Part shown: one piece after another, positions 1-9,500 of the stretch | Layout: each line of letters starts with the position of its first letter | Position numbering within the stretch: the first letter of the stretch is position 1 | From: Streptomyces flaveolus | GTDB taxonomy: Bacteria; Actinomycetota; Actinomycetes; Streptomycetales; Streptomycetaceae | Direction: 5' to 3' | DNA: 64,000 nucleotides | Assembly: GCF_000716535.1 (NCBI RefSeq) | Contig: NZ_JNWV01000011.1 | Span: 62,001 to 126,000, forward strand | Notes under the pieces: generated by a model | Seen by the model: only the letters and a program-made list of their open reading frames with translations | Databases searched by the model: none | What the model was told of the DNA's origin: nothing | Position numbers and translations under genes: made by a program

Positions 1-23
1 CAGTAGAGAAACATCCCGGACAC

Positions 24-54
24 TTGTCAATGGTTGTTGCTGTGCGGTTATGTT
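24..54 (+). promoter_or_regulatory. Possible promoter of the galactan-use genes
   Basis: A TTGTCA hexamer at 24-29 is followed after 18 nt by TTATGT at 48-53, in an AT-richer stretch than the surroundings. It sits about 65 nt upstream of the beta-galactosidase start, whose Shine-Dalgarno is GGGAGAG at 107-113. The match is only moderate and the sequence further upstream is outside the window. Confidence 0.3.
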
Positions 55-117
55 GGGCTCGCACCGCCGAAGATGTGTGTGCACGTTCCCAAATGATCGA
101 TTTCCCGGGAGAGATCC

Positions 118-2139
118 ATGCCGGACACCAGCCCCAGGGGCCTCACCAGGCTCGCCTTCGGCGGGGACTACAACCCCGAGCAGTGGCCGGAGTCCGTCTG
201 GCAGGAAGACGTCAGGCTGATGCGCGAGGCCGGCGTCACGATGGTGAGTGTCGGGATCTTCTCCTGGGCGCTGCTGGAGCCGGCGCCCAGGGAGTACGAC
301 TTCGGCTGGCTCGACCGGGTCATCGGCCTCCTGCACGAGAACGGCATCCGCGTCGACCTCGGAACGCCCACCGTGGTGCCGCCCGCCTGGTTCTACCGGG
401 CCCACCCCGAGGCCCTGCCGGTCACCGCCGAGGGCGTGCGTTACGAGTTCGGCTCGCGCGGCGCGATCTGTCACAGCAACGCCGACTACCGTGCCGCCGC
501 CGCGAACATCACCACCCGGCTCGCCGAGCGCTACGGCGACCACCCGGCGCTGGCCCTGTGGCACGTCCACAACGAGTACGGCGTCCCCGTCTCGGCCTGC
601 TACTGCGAGTCCTGCGCGAACCGGTTCCGCCACTGGCTCGCCGACACCTACGGCAGCGTGGAAGCCGTCAACGAGGCCTGGGGCACGGCCTTCTGGGGCC
701 AGCGCTACACCGACCTGGCGCAGATCAACCCGCCCCGGGCCACCCCGACCGTCGGCAACCCGGGCCAGGCACTCGACTACAAGCGCTTCGCCGACGCCAC
801 CATCCGGGAGAACTTCCGCGCCGAGCGGGACATCCTGCACCGCCTCTCACCGGGCGTGCCGGTCACCACCAACTTCATGACCGCGCTCAGCCAGTGCGAC
901 TCCATGGACTACTGGGCGTGGGGCCGCGAGGTCGACCTCGTCACCAACGACCACTACCTGATCACCGACGGCCGCCGCACCCACGTCAACCTCGCGATGG
1001 CCGCCGACCTCACCCGCTCCGTCGCCGGCGGCGCCCCCTGGCTGCTGCTGGAGCACTCCACCTCGGGCGTCAACTGGCAGCCCCGCAACCCCGCCAAGGC
1101 CCCGGGCCAGATGGCCCGCAACTCCCTCGCGCACGTGGCGCGCGGCTCCGAGGGCGCGATGTTCTTCCAGTGGCGGCAGTCCCGGCGCGGCGCCGAGAAG
1201 TTCCACTCGGCGATGCTGCCGCACGGCGGCACCGACACCCGCGTCTGGCGTGAAGTGGTCGAACTCGGCGCCTCGGTGGGAGCGTTGGACGAGATCCGGG
1301 GCACCCGCACCGAGGCCGACGCGGCCATGCTGTGGGACTGGCAGTCCTGGTGGGCGCAGAACCTCGCCTGGCGCCCCAGCGAGGACCACGACCCGCGCGA
1401 GCGCGCCGACTCCTTCTACGAGGCGCTCTACGACCGTCACCTCACGGTCGACTTCGCCCACCCCGAGGCCGACCTGTCGAGGTACCCCCTGGTCGTCGTG
1501 CCGGCCCTGTACCTGATGACCGAGGCCGCCGGGAACAACGTCCGGGAGTACGTCGAGAACGGCGGCACGCTCGTGGTGTCGTACTTCTCCGGCATCGTGG
1601 ACGAGTACGACGCCGTCCACGAGGGCGCCTACCCGGGTGCGCTGCGCGATGTCCTCGGCCTCACCGTGGAGGAGTTCTCGCCGCTGCTCAAGGACGAGCG
1701 GGTCCGCCTGACCGGCCCGGACGGCTCCGAGCTGACCGGGGACGTGTGGACCGAGTTCGTGGTCCCGCGCGGCGCCGAGACCGTGTGGACCTACGCCGAC
1801 GGGCTCACCGCCGGCCGCCCCGCCGTCACCCGGCACCGGCTCGGCCGGGGCACCGCCTGGTACGTCTCCACCCGCCTCGACGCCCAGGGCCTGGACGCGC
1901 TCGTCGGCTGGGCGGCCGACGACGCCGGTCTCGCTCCGCGCGCCGACCTGCCCCGGGACGTCGAGGTCGTGCGCCGCCACGGCGACTCGGGCACCTACCT
2001 CTTCGTCATCAACCACACCGCCGGCGACACCAAGGTGCCGCTGGACGCGCCCGGGACCGAGCTGCTGACGGGCGAAGCCGCCGCGGGCCGCCTCGCGGTC
2101 CCGGCGGGGGCCGTCCGGGTCGTGCGACTCGACGGCTGA
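118..2139 (+). CDS. Beta-galactosidase, glycoside hydrolase family 42
   Basis: Hydrolyses terminal beta-galactosides in the cytoplasm; there is no signal peptide. The 673-residue length fits GH42. The N-terminal TIM barrel carries the acid/base Glu153 (in HNEYG) and the nucleophile Glu312 (in LLLEHSTSG). Four cysteines, Cys118, Cys161, Cys163 and Cys166, match the structural zinc site of the family. A trimerisation/GATase-like middle domain and a small C-terminal beta domain follow. The ATG start has GGGAGAG 5 nt upstream. It lies 108 nt before a secreted GH53 galactanase in the same direction, so the pair probably digests pectic beta-1,4-galactan: the galactanase releases galacto-oligosaccharides outside and this enzyme finishes them inside. 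The transporter and regulator expected for such a system are probably upstream of the window. Confidence 0.93.
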   Translation: MPDTSPRGLTRLAFGGDYNPEQWPESVWQEDVRLMREAGVTMVSVGIFSWALLEPAPREYDFGWLDRVIGLLHENGIRVDLGTPTVVPPAWFYRAHPEALPVTAEGVRYEFGSRGAICHSNADYRAAAANITTRLAERYGDHPALALWHVHNEYGVPVSACYCESCANRFRHWLADTYGSVEAVNEAWGTAFWGQRYTDLAQINPPRATPTVGNPGQALDYKRFADATIRENFRAERDILHRLSPGVPVTTNFMTALSQCDSMDYWAWGREVDLVTNDHYLITDGRRTHVNLAMAADLTRSVAGGAPWLLLEHSTSGVNWQPRNPAKAPGQMARNSLAHVARGSEGAMFFQWRQSRRGAEKFHSAMLPHGGTDTRVWREVVELGASVGALDEIRGTRTEADAAMLWDWQSWWAQNLAWRPSEDHDPRERADSFYEALYDRHLTVDFAHPEADLSRYPLVVVPALYLMTEAAGNNVREYVENGGTLVVSYFSGIVDEYDAVHEGAYPGALRDVLGLTVEEFSPLLKDERVRLTGPDGSELTGDVWTEFVVPRGAETVWTYADGLTAGRPAVTRHRLGRGTAWYVSTRLDAQGLDALVGWAADDAGLAPRADLPRDVEVVRRHGDSGTYLFVINHTAGDTKVPLDAPGTELLTGEAAAGRLAVPAGAVRVVRLDG

Positions 2140-2247
2140 GCCGGCTCCCCTCCGCCCGCGTGTGCCACGAGAGCCGTGGGCGGAGGGGTTCTCCTCCAGC
2201 CCCACCGGAGGACACCCCTCCCAGTTACGTCGAAGGGACGACGGACG

Positions 2248-3810
2248 ATGAAGTTCCATCCCAGACGCACCATCAGGGCCCTGCTGCTGCCGCTCGCGGC
2301 CGGGCTCGCACTCACCGCCCTGCCCGCCCAGACCGCCCAGGCCGCGAGCACCCTCGCCAACGGCGGCTTCGAGTCCGACGGCACGGGCACGGCCACGCCC
2401 GCCGGCTGGTCGGAGTACGGCGACACGGGCGCCTCGTACACCGAGTCCGGTGGCCACGGCGGGAGTTACCGCCTCAGCCACTACGCGTCGTCCGCCTACA
2501 AGGTGGAGACGTACCAGTACCTGTCGGGGCTGACCAACGGGACGTACACGTTGACGGCGTGGGTCCGGTCCAGTGGCGGGCAGAAGGCCGCGTACATGGC
2601 ACTCAAGAATTGCGGCAGTGCGGAACAGCGCACCGATCTGCCGATATCGTCCAGTGGGTGGATACGGATCGTCACGTCGGTCAAGGTGACCAACAACCAG
2701 TGCACCATCAGCGTCAACAGTGACGCGAATGCGGGCAACTGGATCAACGTTGACGATCTCACCTTCACACCCGGCACCACGGGTACATCCATCCACGGCG
2801 CCGACATCTCCTCCCTCGCCAAGAGCGAGGCCAAGGGCGGCGTCTACAGGACGAGTTCCGGAACGACCGGGGACGCGCTGTCCGTCCTCAAGTCGTACGG
2901 CATGAACTACGCGCGCCTGAAGGTATGGGTGAACCCGGCCGACGGCTTCAACGACAAGGCGCACGTCCTCGCGACGGCCAAGCGCGTCAAGGCGCAGGGC
3001 ATGAAGCTGCTGGTGGACTTCCACTACTCCGACAGCTGGGCGGACCCGGGCCAGCAGAACAAGCCGGCCGCGTGGGCGGGCCATACGTACAGTCAGCTCA
3101 AGACGGACGTGTACAACCACACGTACGACGTGTTGAACGCCTTGAAGGCTCAAGGCACCACCGCCGACATGGTCCAGGTGGGCAATGAGATCAACGGCGG
3201 CATGCTGTGGTCCGAGGGATCCACCGACAACTGGAGCCAACTCGCCGGGTTGATCAACTCGGGCTACGCCGCCGTCAAGGCGGTCAACTCGTCGACCACG
3301 GTCGCGCTGCACCTGGCCAAGGGCGGGGACAAGGCCGGCACCGAGTGGTGGTTCGACAACGCGGTGGCGAACGGCGTCAAGTTCGACGCGATCGGCCTGT
3401 CGTACTACGGCTACTGGCACGGCCCGCTCTCCGACTTCCAGAGCACGCTGGACGACGCGGCCTCCCGCTACGGCAAGCCGGTGTTCGTCGCCGAGACGGC
3501 CTATCCCTTCCGGCTGGACAGTGACGACGCGCTCACCAACCAGATCGACACCACCGGTGAACTGGTCTCCGGCTACCCGGCCACCGTGGCCGGCCAGACC
3601 AAGTGGATGAACGACGTGGCGAGCATCGTGGAGGCCGTCCCGAACGGCCGCGGTCTCGGCGTCTTCTACTGGGAGGCGACCTGGACCGCCATCACCGGCA
3701 ACGGCTGGGACCCGGCGGACGCCACGTCCGGCAACGGCTGGGAGAACCAGGCCCTGTTCGGCTACGACGACAAGGCGCTGTCCTCCATGACGTGGTTCGG
3801 TCACCGCTGA
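2248..3810 (+). CDS. Secreted arabinogalactan endo-beta-1,4-galactanase, GH53
   Basis: Cleaves beta-1,4-galactan side chains outside the cell. The ATG at 2248 opens a signal peptide with two Arg-rich turns, a hydrophobic core and an AQA cleavage site after residue 32. Residues 33-175 look like a beta-sandwich galactan-binding module (CBM61-like placement, one per chain). The GH53 barrel runs from about residue 182 (IHGADIS) to the end, with acid/base Glu314 in GNEINGG and nucleophile Glu416 in FVAETAYP. An in-frame upstream start at 2176 exists, but it would place a long non-signal extension before the signal peptide. It pairs functionally with the upstream GH42 enzyme. The part from about 2490 to 2790 uses more A/T third positions than its neighbours, which could reflect a separately acquired binding module. 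Confidence 0.93.
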   Translation: MKFHPRRTIRALLLPLAAGLALTALPAQTAQAASTLANGGFESDGTGTATPAGWSEYGDTGASYTESGGHGGSYRLSHYASSAYKVETYQYLSGLTNGTYTLTAWVRSSGGQKAAYMALKNCGSAEQRTDLPISSSGWIRIVTSVKVTNNQCTISVNSDANAGNWINVDDLTFTPGTTGTSIHGADISSLAKSEAKGGVYRTSSGTTGDALSVLKSYGMNYARLKVWVNPADGFNDKAHVLATAKRVKAQGMKLLVDFHYSDSWADPGQQNKPAAWAGHTYSQLKTDVYNHTYDVLNALKAQGTTADMVQVGNEINGGMLWSEGSTDNWSQLAGLINSGYAAVKAVNSSTTVALHLAKGGDKAGTEWWFDNAVANGVKFDAIGLSYYGYWHGPLSDFQSTLDDAASRYGKPVFVAETAYPFRLDSDDALTNQIDTTGELVSGYPATVAGQTKWMNDVASIVEAVPNGRGLGVFYWEATWTAITGNGWDPADATSGNGWENQALFGYDDKALSSMTWFGHR

Positions 3811-3823
3811 ACCGCCCGTGACG

Positions 3824-3850
3824 GGGCCCGGTCGCGCGGCGGCCGGGCCC
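3824..3850 (+). terminator. GC-rich hairpin after the galactanase gene
   Basis: Perfect 8-bp arms GGGCCCGG (3824-3831) and CCGGGCCC (3843-3850) flank an 11-nt loop, 14 nt after the galactanase stop. No T-run follows, which is usual for Streptomyces terminators. Confidence 0.6.
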
Positions 3851-3998
3851 TCGCCGTGTCCCCGGCGACGGGACCCCGCCTCGGTCGCAAAGCCGTTCGG
3901 TACCGGACAACGGCCGCCGAGTCCCGGACATGACGGCGTCGGCCGCGCCACAGTGGGAAGACTGCGTACGAGGAGGCCGGGGACGGGAGGGCGGACGG

Positions 3999-4286
3999 AT
4001 GACGGGGACTCCCTCGGGCCGGATGCGGCGGACCATCCTGGAATGGCTCAAGGACCCGCCGGCCCACTTCCCGGCCCCGCGCCGCCGCGATCCCGCCGAG
4101 ACCGGCGTCACCGCGCGGGCCGTCGCCGCCAAGCTGGGCGTGCCCCGCCGGACCGCACTCGCCCACCTCGACTTCCTCACCCGACTCGGCGTCCTGCGCA
4201 CCCGCCGGATCCACGGCCGCACCTACTACCGGCGCGACGAGGTCCGCATCGCCGAGGTGGCCCGGATGTTCGAGAAGGGCTGGTGA
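3999..4286 (+). CDS. Small winged-helix (ArsR-like) DNA-binding protein
   Basis: A 95-residue protein that is almost entirely a winged helix-turn-helix: an N-terminal helix ([11 protein letters not shown]), recognition region [27 protein letters not shown], and a wing ending in [11 protein letters not shown]. This resembles ArsR/HTH_20-type repressors without a separate sensor domain, and I see no metal-binding cysteines. The ATG at 3999 was chosen because GGGAGGGCGG precedes it; an earlier in-frame ATG at 3930 lacks a Shine-Dalgarno. It is 54 nt upstream of the SMP-30-like gene and may be cotranscribed with it. The regulated target is not evident. Confidence 0.72.
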   Translation: MTGTPSGRMRRTILEWLKDPPAHFPAPRRRDPAETGVTARAVAAKLGVPRRTALAHLDFLTRLGVLRTRRIHGRTYYRRDEVRIAEVARMFEKGW

Positions 4287-4340
4287 CGGGGACAGCCACG
4301 GGGCGGCTGCCGGCAGGGGCACCGACGGAAGGGACCGCAC

Positions 4341-5300
4341 ATGGACCGATCCACGGCACTCGTACCGCTCCACTACGTCTCCCTGCGCGCCCGCGGCCCC
4401 GAGGACGTCGTCGCCGACCCGCACGGGCGCGTGCTGACCGGAGTGGCGGACGGGCGCATCCTCCGCGTCCACCACCCCGGCGACCCGCTCACGGCCCGCA
4501 CCGAGGTGGTGGCCGAGACCGGAGGCCGTCCCCTCGGGCTCGAACTGCTGCCGGACGGCGACCTCGTGGTGTGCGACGCCGAACGCGGCCTGCTGCGCGT
4601 CGGTCCGCACGACGGCACGGTCCGCGTCCTCGCGGACGCGGTGGCGGGGGAGCGGCTCCGCTTCTGCAGCAACGCCGTCGCCCAGCCCGACGGCACCGTG
4701 TACTTCACCGTCTCCAGCCGCCGCCACCCCCTGGACCGGTGGATCGGCGACATCGTCGAACACACCGGCACCGGACGCCTGCTCCGGCTCGCCCCCGGGG
4801 ACCGGGAACCCGAAGTCCTGCTGGAGGGGCTGCAGTTCGCCAACGGGCTCGCCCTCAGCGCCGACGGCTCCTTCCTGGTGGTCGCCGAGACCGGCTCCTG
4901 CCGGCTCACCCGCTGCCGGCTCACCGGCCCCCGCGCCGGACACGCCGAACCCTTCGCCGACCTGCCCGGCATGCCGGACAACCTCTGGCGCGAGGGCCCC
5001 GACGGGCCGGTCTGGGTCGCCCTGGCGAGCCCCCGTGTCCCCCCGCTCGACCTGCTGCACCGCACCCCGCCGGCCGTCCGCCGCGTCACCGCCCGGGCCG
5101 CCGTCCACGCGCCGTACCGCCCGAGCGGGACCGTCGGCGTCGTCGCCGTCGACGACCGGGGCCGGACCGTCCACCACCTCACCCGCCGGCACTCCGGATT
5201 CCGCATGGTCACCAGCGTGTGCGCCGTCGGCGACCACCTGGTGCTCGGCAGCCTCTGGGAGTCCGGTGTGGCGGTCTGCGCCCGGCCTGCCGCCCACTGA
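4341..5300 (+). CDS. SMP-30/strictosidine-synthase-like beta-propeller protein
   Basis: A 319-residue cytoplasmic protein built of repeated blades with [26 protein letters not shown] and [19 protein letters not shown] motifs, the pattern of the SMP-30/gluconolactonase and strictosidine-synthase-like superfamily. Family members are lactonases or esterases acting on sugar lactones or related compounds, usually with a divalent cation held by Glu, Asn and Asp. Candidate ligands here are the Asn and Asp of the ANGLAL and PDNLW segments. No signal peptide is present, so it is probably a cytoplasmic hydrolase or lactonase. The substrate cannot be assigned from sequence. GAAGGGA precedes the start. 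A short gap separates it from crcB. Confidence 0.75.
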   Translation: MDRSTALVPLHYVSLRARGPEDVVADPHGRVLTGVADGRILRVHHPGDPLTARTEVVAETGGRPLGLELLPDGDLVVCDAERGLLRVGPHDGTVRVLADAVAGERLRFCSNAVAQPDGTVYFTVSSRRHPLDRWIGDIVEHTGTGRLLRLAPGDREPEVLLEGLQFANGLALSADGSFLVVAETGSCRLTRCRLTGPRAGHAEPFADLPGMPDNLWREGPDGPVWVALASPRVPPLDLLHRTPPAVRRVTARAAVHAPYRPSGTVGVVAVDDRGRTVHHLTRRHSGFRMVTSVCAVGDHLVLGSLWESGVAVCARPAAH

Positions 5301-5368
5301 GGCGGCGGTACCCTGGTCCCGGCCTTGATCGCCCGTCGGGACCGGGGCCGAACAGGAGACGTACCAGC

Positions 5369-5827
5369 ATGACCTTCCCGGAGACGGAGATCCGCGGCGT
5401 CCGGCCCACCCGGCGGCGGTCCGCGTGGCGTGCGCAGGCGCCCGTCGTCGCGGTCGTCGCGGTGGGCGGCGCGCTGGGCGCGGTGGCCCGCTACGCACTC
5501 GCGCTCGCCTGGCCCACGCCCGCCGGCGGCTTCCCCTGGGCCACCTTCTGGACCAACGTCTCCGGCTGCGCGGCGATGGGCGTGCTCATGGTGCTCGTCA
5601 CCGAGGTGTGGGCCGCCCACCGCCTGCTGCGGCCGTTCTTCGGCACCGGTGTCCTCGGCGGCTTCACCACGTTCTCCACCTACGCGGTCGACATCCGGGG
5701 GCTGGTCGGCGCCGGCCGCCCCGGCGTGGGACTCGCCTACCTCGCCGTGACGCTCCTCGCGGCCCTCGCGGCGGTGTGGCTGGCCTCGGCCGCCGCCCGC
5801 CGGGTGCTGACCGGGAGGCGCCGATGA
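5369..5827 (+). CDS. crcB: Fluoride channel CrcB (first copy)
   Basis: A 152-residue integral membrane protein of the CrcB/Fluc fluoride-export channel family. Four membrane helices are visible after an N-terminal basic stretch, together with the conserved [22 protein letters not shown] and [12 protein letters not shown] motifs; the last holds the Phe and Thr residues that line the fluoride pore. Gram-positive bacteria often encode two adjacent Fluc subunits that form an antiparallel heterodimer, and a second copy follows at 5928. The ATG at 5369 has AGGAGA 8 nt upstream. The stop codon overlaps a 35-codon ORF (ATGA at 5824-5827). I see no crcB-type fluoride riboswitch in the short leader. 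Confidence 0.93.
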   Translation: MTFPETEIRGVRPTRRRSAWRAQAPVVAVVAVGGALGAVARYALALAWPTPAGGFPWATFWTNVSGCAAMGVLMVLVTEVWAAHRLLRPFFGTGVLGGFTTFSTYAVDIRGLVGAGRPGVGLAYLAVTLLAALAAVWLASAAARRVLTGRRR

Positions 5828-5931
5828 CGTCACCCACCGGGGGCTTCGCGTCTTCCTCCGCATCCGCCTGCCAGGGTGTCCTCCCACCCACCTCGGACAA
5901 AACGGACAGCGGAGGTAAGAAGTCGTTGTGA
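5824..5931 (+). CDS. Possible 35-residue coupled ORF between the two crcB genes
   Basis: ATG at 5824 overlaps the stop of the first crcB (ATGA) and the TGA at 5929-5931 overlaps the GTG start of the second crcB (GTGA). This is the layout of a translationally coupled operon gene. The 35-residue product ([15 protein letters not shown], then a Pro/Ser/Lys-rich end) has no membrane helix or domain I recognise. In many actinomycetes the corresponding position is occupied by a DUF190 protein of about 110 residues; this ORF does not resemble it, so it may be a relic, a spacer that carries ribosomes to the second crcB, or chance. About three quarters of codons end in G or C. Confidence 0.35.
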   Translation: MTSPTGGFASSSASACQGVLPPTSDKTDSGGKKSL

Positions 5932-6302
5932 ACTGGCTGCTCGTCGTCGCGGGAGCCCTCGTCGGCGCACCGCTGCGCTATCTCACCGACCGCGCCGTGC
6001 GGGCCCGTCACGACTCGGTCTTCCCGTGGGGCACCTTCGTGGTGAACGTGGTCGGCTGTCTGGTCCTCGGGCTGCTCACCGGGGCCGTCGCCGCCGGGGC
6101 CGCCGGGCCGCGACTGCAGCTCCTGGGGGGCACCGGGCTGTGCGGTGCGCTGACGACGTACTCGACCTTCTCCTACGAGACCCTGCGGCTGACCGAGACC
6201 GGCTCGGGCCTCTACGCTGCCCTGAACGTCGCGGCAAGCGTCGCGGCGGGGCTCGCGGCGGCCTTCACCGGGGTCTCACTCGCCGACGCCCTGTGGGCCT
6301 AG
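5928..6302 (+). CDS. crcB: Fluoride channel CrcB (second copy)
   Basis: A 124-residue Fluc subunit with four membrane helices and the family motifs GALVGAPLRYLTD, WGTFVVNVVGCLVLG and GLCGALTTYSTFSYE. It would pair with the upstream copy in an antiparallel fluoride-specific channel. Starts at GTG 5928, with a strong GGAGGT Shine-Dalgarno at 5911-5916. The start codon overlaps the stop of the preceding 35-codon ORF. The two CrcB copies differ in the pore motif (TTFSTY versus TTYSTF), as expected for specialised halves of a heterodimer rather than recent duplicates. Confidence 0.92.
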   Translation: MNWLLVVAGALVGAPLRYLTDRAVRARHDSVFPWGTFVVNVVGCLVLGLLTGAVAAGAAGPRLQLLGGTGLCGALTTYSTFSYETLRLTETGSGLYAALNVAASVAAGLAAAFTGVSLADALWA

Positions 6303-6377
6303 GTGCTTGCCGTACGGCCGGGCACAGCAAGTACTGTCTACAGCAATGTCGACCAACTCTCCTCAGAACTGGATCCC

Positions 6378-7214
6378 ATGAGCGCCATCTCCGTCGGTCA
6401 GGCCGTCGTCCTCGGAGTAGTCGAGGGGGTGACCGAGTTCCTGCCCGTGTCCTCCACCGGCCACCTGAAGATCGCCGAGGGGCTCATGGACATCCCCGTC
6501 GACGACAAGTCCGTCGTCGGGTTCTCCGCCGTCATCCAGGTCGGCGCCATCGCCGCCGTGCTCGTGTACTTCTTCAAGGACATCAAGCGGATCGTCACCG
6601 CCTGGTTCCGAGGTCTGGCCAACCGCGAGGAGCGCTACCACCACGACTACAAGTTCGCCTGGTGGGTCATCGCCGCGACCATTCCGATCGTGCTGGTGGG
6701 TCTGGCCGCGAAGCCGCTGATCGACGGCCCGCTGGCCTCGCTGTGGGTGGTCGCCGGATCGCTGATCGTCGGCTCGGGCGTGATGTGGGCCGCCGACCAG
6801 ATGGGCCGGCACAAGCGCGGCGAGGACGACACGTCGTTCAAGGACGCGATGTGGGTCGGCTGCTCCCAGATCCTCGCCCTGCTCTTCCCCGGCTTCTCCC
6901 GTTCCGGCGCCACCATGTCCACCGCGCTCATCCTGGACCTTGACCGCGTCGCCGCCACCCGGCTCTCCTTCTTCCTCGGCATCCCGGCCCTGACCGGCGC
7001 GGGCCTGTACGAGCTGAAGGACGCCCTCGGCGCTGGGGTCGGCGCCGCCCCGCTGGCCGTCGGCACGATCGTCTCGTTCGTGGTCGCCTACGCCTCCATC
7101 GCCTGGCTGCTCAAGTTCGTCGCCAAGCACTCCTTCAACGCCTTCGTGATCTACCGGATCGTCATCGGCGCCGGCCTCCTCGGCCTGCTGGCCACCGGCA
7201 CACTGAGCAGCTGA
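6378..7214 (+). CDS. uppP: Undecaprenyl-diphosphatase UppP/BacA
   Basis: Membrane enzyme that dephosphorylates undecaprenyl pyrophosphate, recycling the lipid carrier for peptidoglycan and other cell-wall polymers; overexpression gives bacitracin resistance. The 278-residue protein has the two active-site signatures GVVEGVTEFLPVSSTGH near the N-terminus and FPGFSRSGATMS at about residues 172-184, with eight hydrophobic segments. The ATG at 6378 begins the conserved first helix; an earlier in-frame start at 6303 would add 25 non-conserved residues. It stands alone between crcB and a strong terminator. The carrier-dependent mannosyltransferase-like genes at 13-16 kb would also depend on polyprenol recycling, though no direct link is shown. 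Confidence 0.95.
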   Translation: MSAISVGQAVVLGVVEGVTEFLPVSSTGHLKIAEGLMDIPVDDKSVVGFSAVIQVGAIAAVLVYFFKDIKRIVTAWFRGLANREERYHHDYKFAWWVIAATIPIVLVGLAAKPLIDGPLASLWVVAGSLIVGSGVMWAADQMGRHKRGEDDTSFKDAMWVGCSQILALLFPGFSRSGATMSTALILDLDRVAATRLSFFLGIPALTGAGLYELKDALGAGVGAAPLAVGTIVSFVVAYASIAWLLKFVAKHSFNAFVIYRIVIGAGLLGLLATGTLSS

Positions 7215-7233
7215 GAGAACGCCGCTGATCACC

Positions 7234-7274
7234 CACGGGGTGCGGATGCCTGCATTCAGGCGCCGCACCCCGTG
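7234..7274 (+). terminator. Strong two-part hairpin after uppP
   Basis: Twelve-bp perfect arms (7234-7245 CACGGGGTGCGG; 7263-7274 CCGCACCCCGTG) enclose an inner 5-bp stem GCCTG/CAGGC with a CATT loop. It is followed by AATGTTTCCTT, so it has a weak T-run. It separates uppP from the amino acid cluster. Confidence 0.85.
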
Positions 7275-7295
7275 AATGTTTCCTTACGGGATGTC

Positions 7296-7359
7296 TTGAC
7301 AGTCCCTGCCCGCAACCCGCAGGATCGCTCCCGTGAACCTGTCAGACAGCCAGACAGGT
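7296..7359 (+). promoter_or_regulatory. Possible promoter and autoregulatory operator of the FadR-type regulator
   Basis: TTGACA at 7296-7301 is a perfect -35 hexamer, but the only -10-like match (AGGATC, 7321-7326) is poor and lies close to the GTG start at 7333. An inverted repeat ACCTGTC/GACAGGT (7337-7343 and 7353-7359) lies over the first codons and could bind the regulator itself. Speculative. Confidence 0.3.
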
Positions 7360-8064
7360 GGTCCGGCCCCGCGGCGCGTCAGCGCCATGGAAGCGGTGCT
7401 CGCCCACCTCCGCGACGCCATCGAGCGCGGCCGGTACGCCATCGGCGACAAGCTTCCCTCCGAGGCCGAGCTCTGCCGCACCCTGGAGGTGTCCCGGCCC
7501 GTGCTGCGCGAGGCGCTGCGCGCGCTGCAGACGATGGGCCTCACCGTCTCCCGGACCGGCAAGGGCACCTTCGTCGTCGCGAACGCGGTCGAGGACCCGA
7601 CCTTCGGCGACTACGCGGCCAGCGACCTGCTCGAAGTGCGCCGCCACATCGAGATCCCGGTCGCCGGGTACGCGGCCCTGCGCCGCACCCCGGAGAACCT
7701 GGACCACCTGGCCCACCTGCTCGACCGCATGGAGCGGGAGACGGACACCACCGCCTGGGTCGCGATGGACACCCTCTTCCACCTCGCCGTGGCCGAGGCC
7801 GCCCAGAACCCGGTCTTCCGCCGGGTCATCGAGGAGATCCGCGACGCACTGGCGCGCCAGTCGGCCTTCCTCAACGAACTGGGCGGGCGCCGCGAGCAGT
7901 CCAACCGCGAGCACCGGGCGATCGTCGAGGCGCTGGCCGACGGTTCCGAGCACGACGCGGTGGAGGCCATGAGCCACCACCTGGACCGCGTCGAGACGAC
8001 CCTCACCGACATCGTGCGTCCCCAGCGGACGGACGCCCCCACGGAAGGCGGACCCGAGGCGTGA
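7333..8064 (+). CDS. GntR/FadR-family transcriptional regulator
   Basis: A 243-residue one-component regulator. Residues 15-80 form the GntR winged helix ([30 protein letters not shown]) and residues 95-225 the all-helical FCD ligand domain with the usual Asp/His metal-site scatter ([26 protein letters not shown]). FCD regulators usually respond to carboxylates or amino acids. The start is GTG 7333. The stop overlaps the GTG of the permease (GTGA at 8061-8064), so it is the first gene of an operon for asparagine uptake and breakdown. It probably represses or activates that operon in response to asparagine, aspartate or a derivative; the ligand is inferred from context only. Confidence 0.9.
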   Translation: MNLSDSQTGGPAPRRVSAMEAVLAHLRDAIERGRYAIGDKLPSEAELCRTLEVSRPVLREALRALQTMGLTVSRTGKGTFVVANAVEDPTFGDYAASDLLEVRRHIEIPVAGYAALRRTPENLDHLAHLLDRMERETDTTAWVAMDTLFHLAVAEAAQNPVFRRVIEEIRDALARQSAFLNELGGRREQSNREHRAIVEALADGSEHDAVEAMSHHLDRVETTLTDIVRPQRTDAPTEGGPEA

Positions 8065-9500
8065 GCGAGCAGCACCTCAAAGACGAGACGCGCCCCTCGT
8101 CCGGCCATGTCGACGCCGGAGACGCCGGCTACAGCAAAGGTCTGAAGCACCGGCACGTCAACATGATCGCCATCGGCGGTGCCATAGGCACCGGCCTCTT
8201 CCTCGGCGCGGGCGGCCGGCTCGCCGACGCCGGGCCCTCCCTCTTCATCGCGTACGCCGTCTGCGGCGTCTTCGCCTTCCTGGTCGTCCGGGCCCTCGGC
8301 GAACTCGTCCTGTACCGCCCGTCCTCCGGTGCCTTCGTGTCGTACGCCCGGGAGTTCCTGGGCGAGAAGGGCGCGTACACCGCGGGCTGGATGTACTTCC
8401 TGAACTGGGCGACCACCGGCATCGCCGACATCACGGCGGTCGCCACCTACACCCACTACTGGGGCATGTTCTCGGACATCCCCCAATGGTTGATCGCATT
8501 GATCGCCCTCGCGGTCGTGTTGACCGTCAATCTGATCTCGGTCAAGATTTTCGGCGAACTGGAGTTCTGGTTCGCGATCGTCAAGGTCGGCGCGCTCGTC
8601 GTGTTCATGTGCATCGGCATCTTCCTGCTGGTCACCCAGCACCCGGTCGACGGCCACCAGCCCGGCCCGTCCCTGATCACCGACAACGGCGGCGTCTTCC
8701 CGAGCGGCCTGCTGCCCATGCTGCTGATCATCCAGGGCGTCGTCTTCGCCTACGCCTCCGTCGAACTGGTCGGCGTCGCCGCCGGCGAGACCGAGAACCC
8801 CGAGAAGATCATGCCCAAGGCGATCAACTCGATCATGTGGCGCGTGGGCCTGTTCTACGTCGGCTCGGTCGTCCTGCTCTCGATGCTGCTCCCCTGGAAC
8901 AAGTACTCCGCCGGCGAGAGCCCGTTCGTCACGGTCCTGTCCAACATCGGCGTCCCGGCGGCCGGCGGGGTGATGAACCTGGTCGTCCTGACCGCCGCCA
9001 TGTCGTCGCTGAACTCCGGCCTGTACTCCACCGGCCGCATCCTGCGCTCCATGGCGATGAGCGGCTCGGCCCCGAAGTTCACCGGACGGATGAGCCGCAG
9101 CCAGGTGCCGTACGGCGGAATCCTGCTCACCAGCGGTATCTGTGTCCTCGGCGTGGGCCTGAACTACGTCGTCCCCTCCGACGCGTTCGAGATCGTCCTC
9201 AACTTCGCGGCGATCGGTATCCTCGCCACCTGGGGCATGATCATGATCTGTCACCTGATGTTCTGGCGGAAGACCCGGAACGGCGAGCTGACCCGGCCGT
9301 CGTACCGGCTGCCGGGCTCCCCCTGGACCGAACTCGTGACGCTGGCGTTCCTCGCCTCCGTCCTGGTCCTCATGTACGCCGACGGCGGCGCCGGACGCAC
9401 CACCGTGCTCTGCCTGCCGCTGATCGTCGCCGCACTGGTCGCGGGCTGGTACGTCATCCGAGCCCGCATGACCCGCACGTCCACCGGCGCCGACGCGTGA
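8061..9500 (+). CDS. ansP: Amino acid permease, L-asparagine type (AnsP-like)
   Basis: A 479-residue APC-superfamily permease with about twelve membrane helices. The N-terminal signature [23 protein letters not shown] and the [29 protein letters not shown] segment match the amino acid transporter family, and the overall sequence is of the AnsP/CycA group. GTG 8061 overlaps the stop of the regulator gene. Its own stop overlaps the candidate GTG start of the asparaginase at 9497. Being sandwiched between a regulator, asparaginase, aspartase and glutaminase supports asparagine (or asparagine plus glutamine) as substrate; specificity is inferred. Confidence 0.88.
   Translation: MSEQHLKDETRPSSGHVDAGDAGYSKGLKHRHVNMIAIGGAIGTGLFLGAGGRLADAGPSLFIAYAVCGVFAFLVVRALGELVLYRPSSGAFVSYAREFLGEKGAYTAGWMYFLNWATTGIADITAVATYTHYWGMFSDIPQWLIALIALAVVLTVNLISVKIFGELEFWFAIVKVGALVVFMCIGIFLLVTQHPVDGHQPGPSLITDNGGVFPSGLLPMLLIIQGVVFAYASVELVGVAAGETENPEKIMPKAINSIMWRVGLFYVGSVVLLSMLLPWNKYSAGESPFVTVLSNIGVPAAGGVMNLVVLTAAMSSLNSGLYSTGRILRSMAMSGSAPKFTGRMSRSQVPYGGILLTSGICVLGVGLNYVVPSDAFEIVLNFAAIGILATWGMIMICHLMFWRKTRNGELTRPSYRLPGSPWTELVTLAFLASVLVLMYADGGAGRTTVLCLPLIVAALVAGWYVIRARMTRTSTGADA

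Noticed and set aside
847..3951. Very long open frame on the minus strand opposite the galactan genes (about 1030 codons).
   Set aside because: In this GC-rich DNA the antisense frame of a C-ending gene is open. Its translation is Arg/Val/Gly/Ala-rich without domains, while the plus-strand frames encode intact GH42 and GH53 enzymes.
5301..5368. Possible fluoride riboswitch ahead of the first crcB.
   Set aside because: The 68-nt leader lacks the conserved GGNGAUGG and pseudoknot-forming segments I would expect, so nothing supports a crcB RNA motif.
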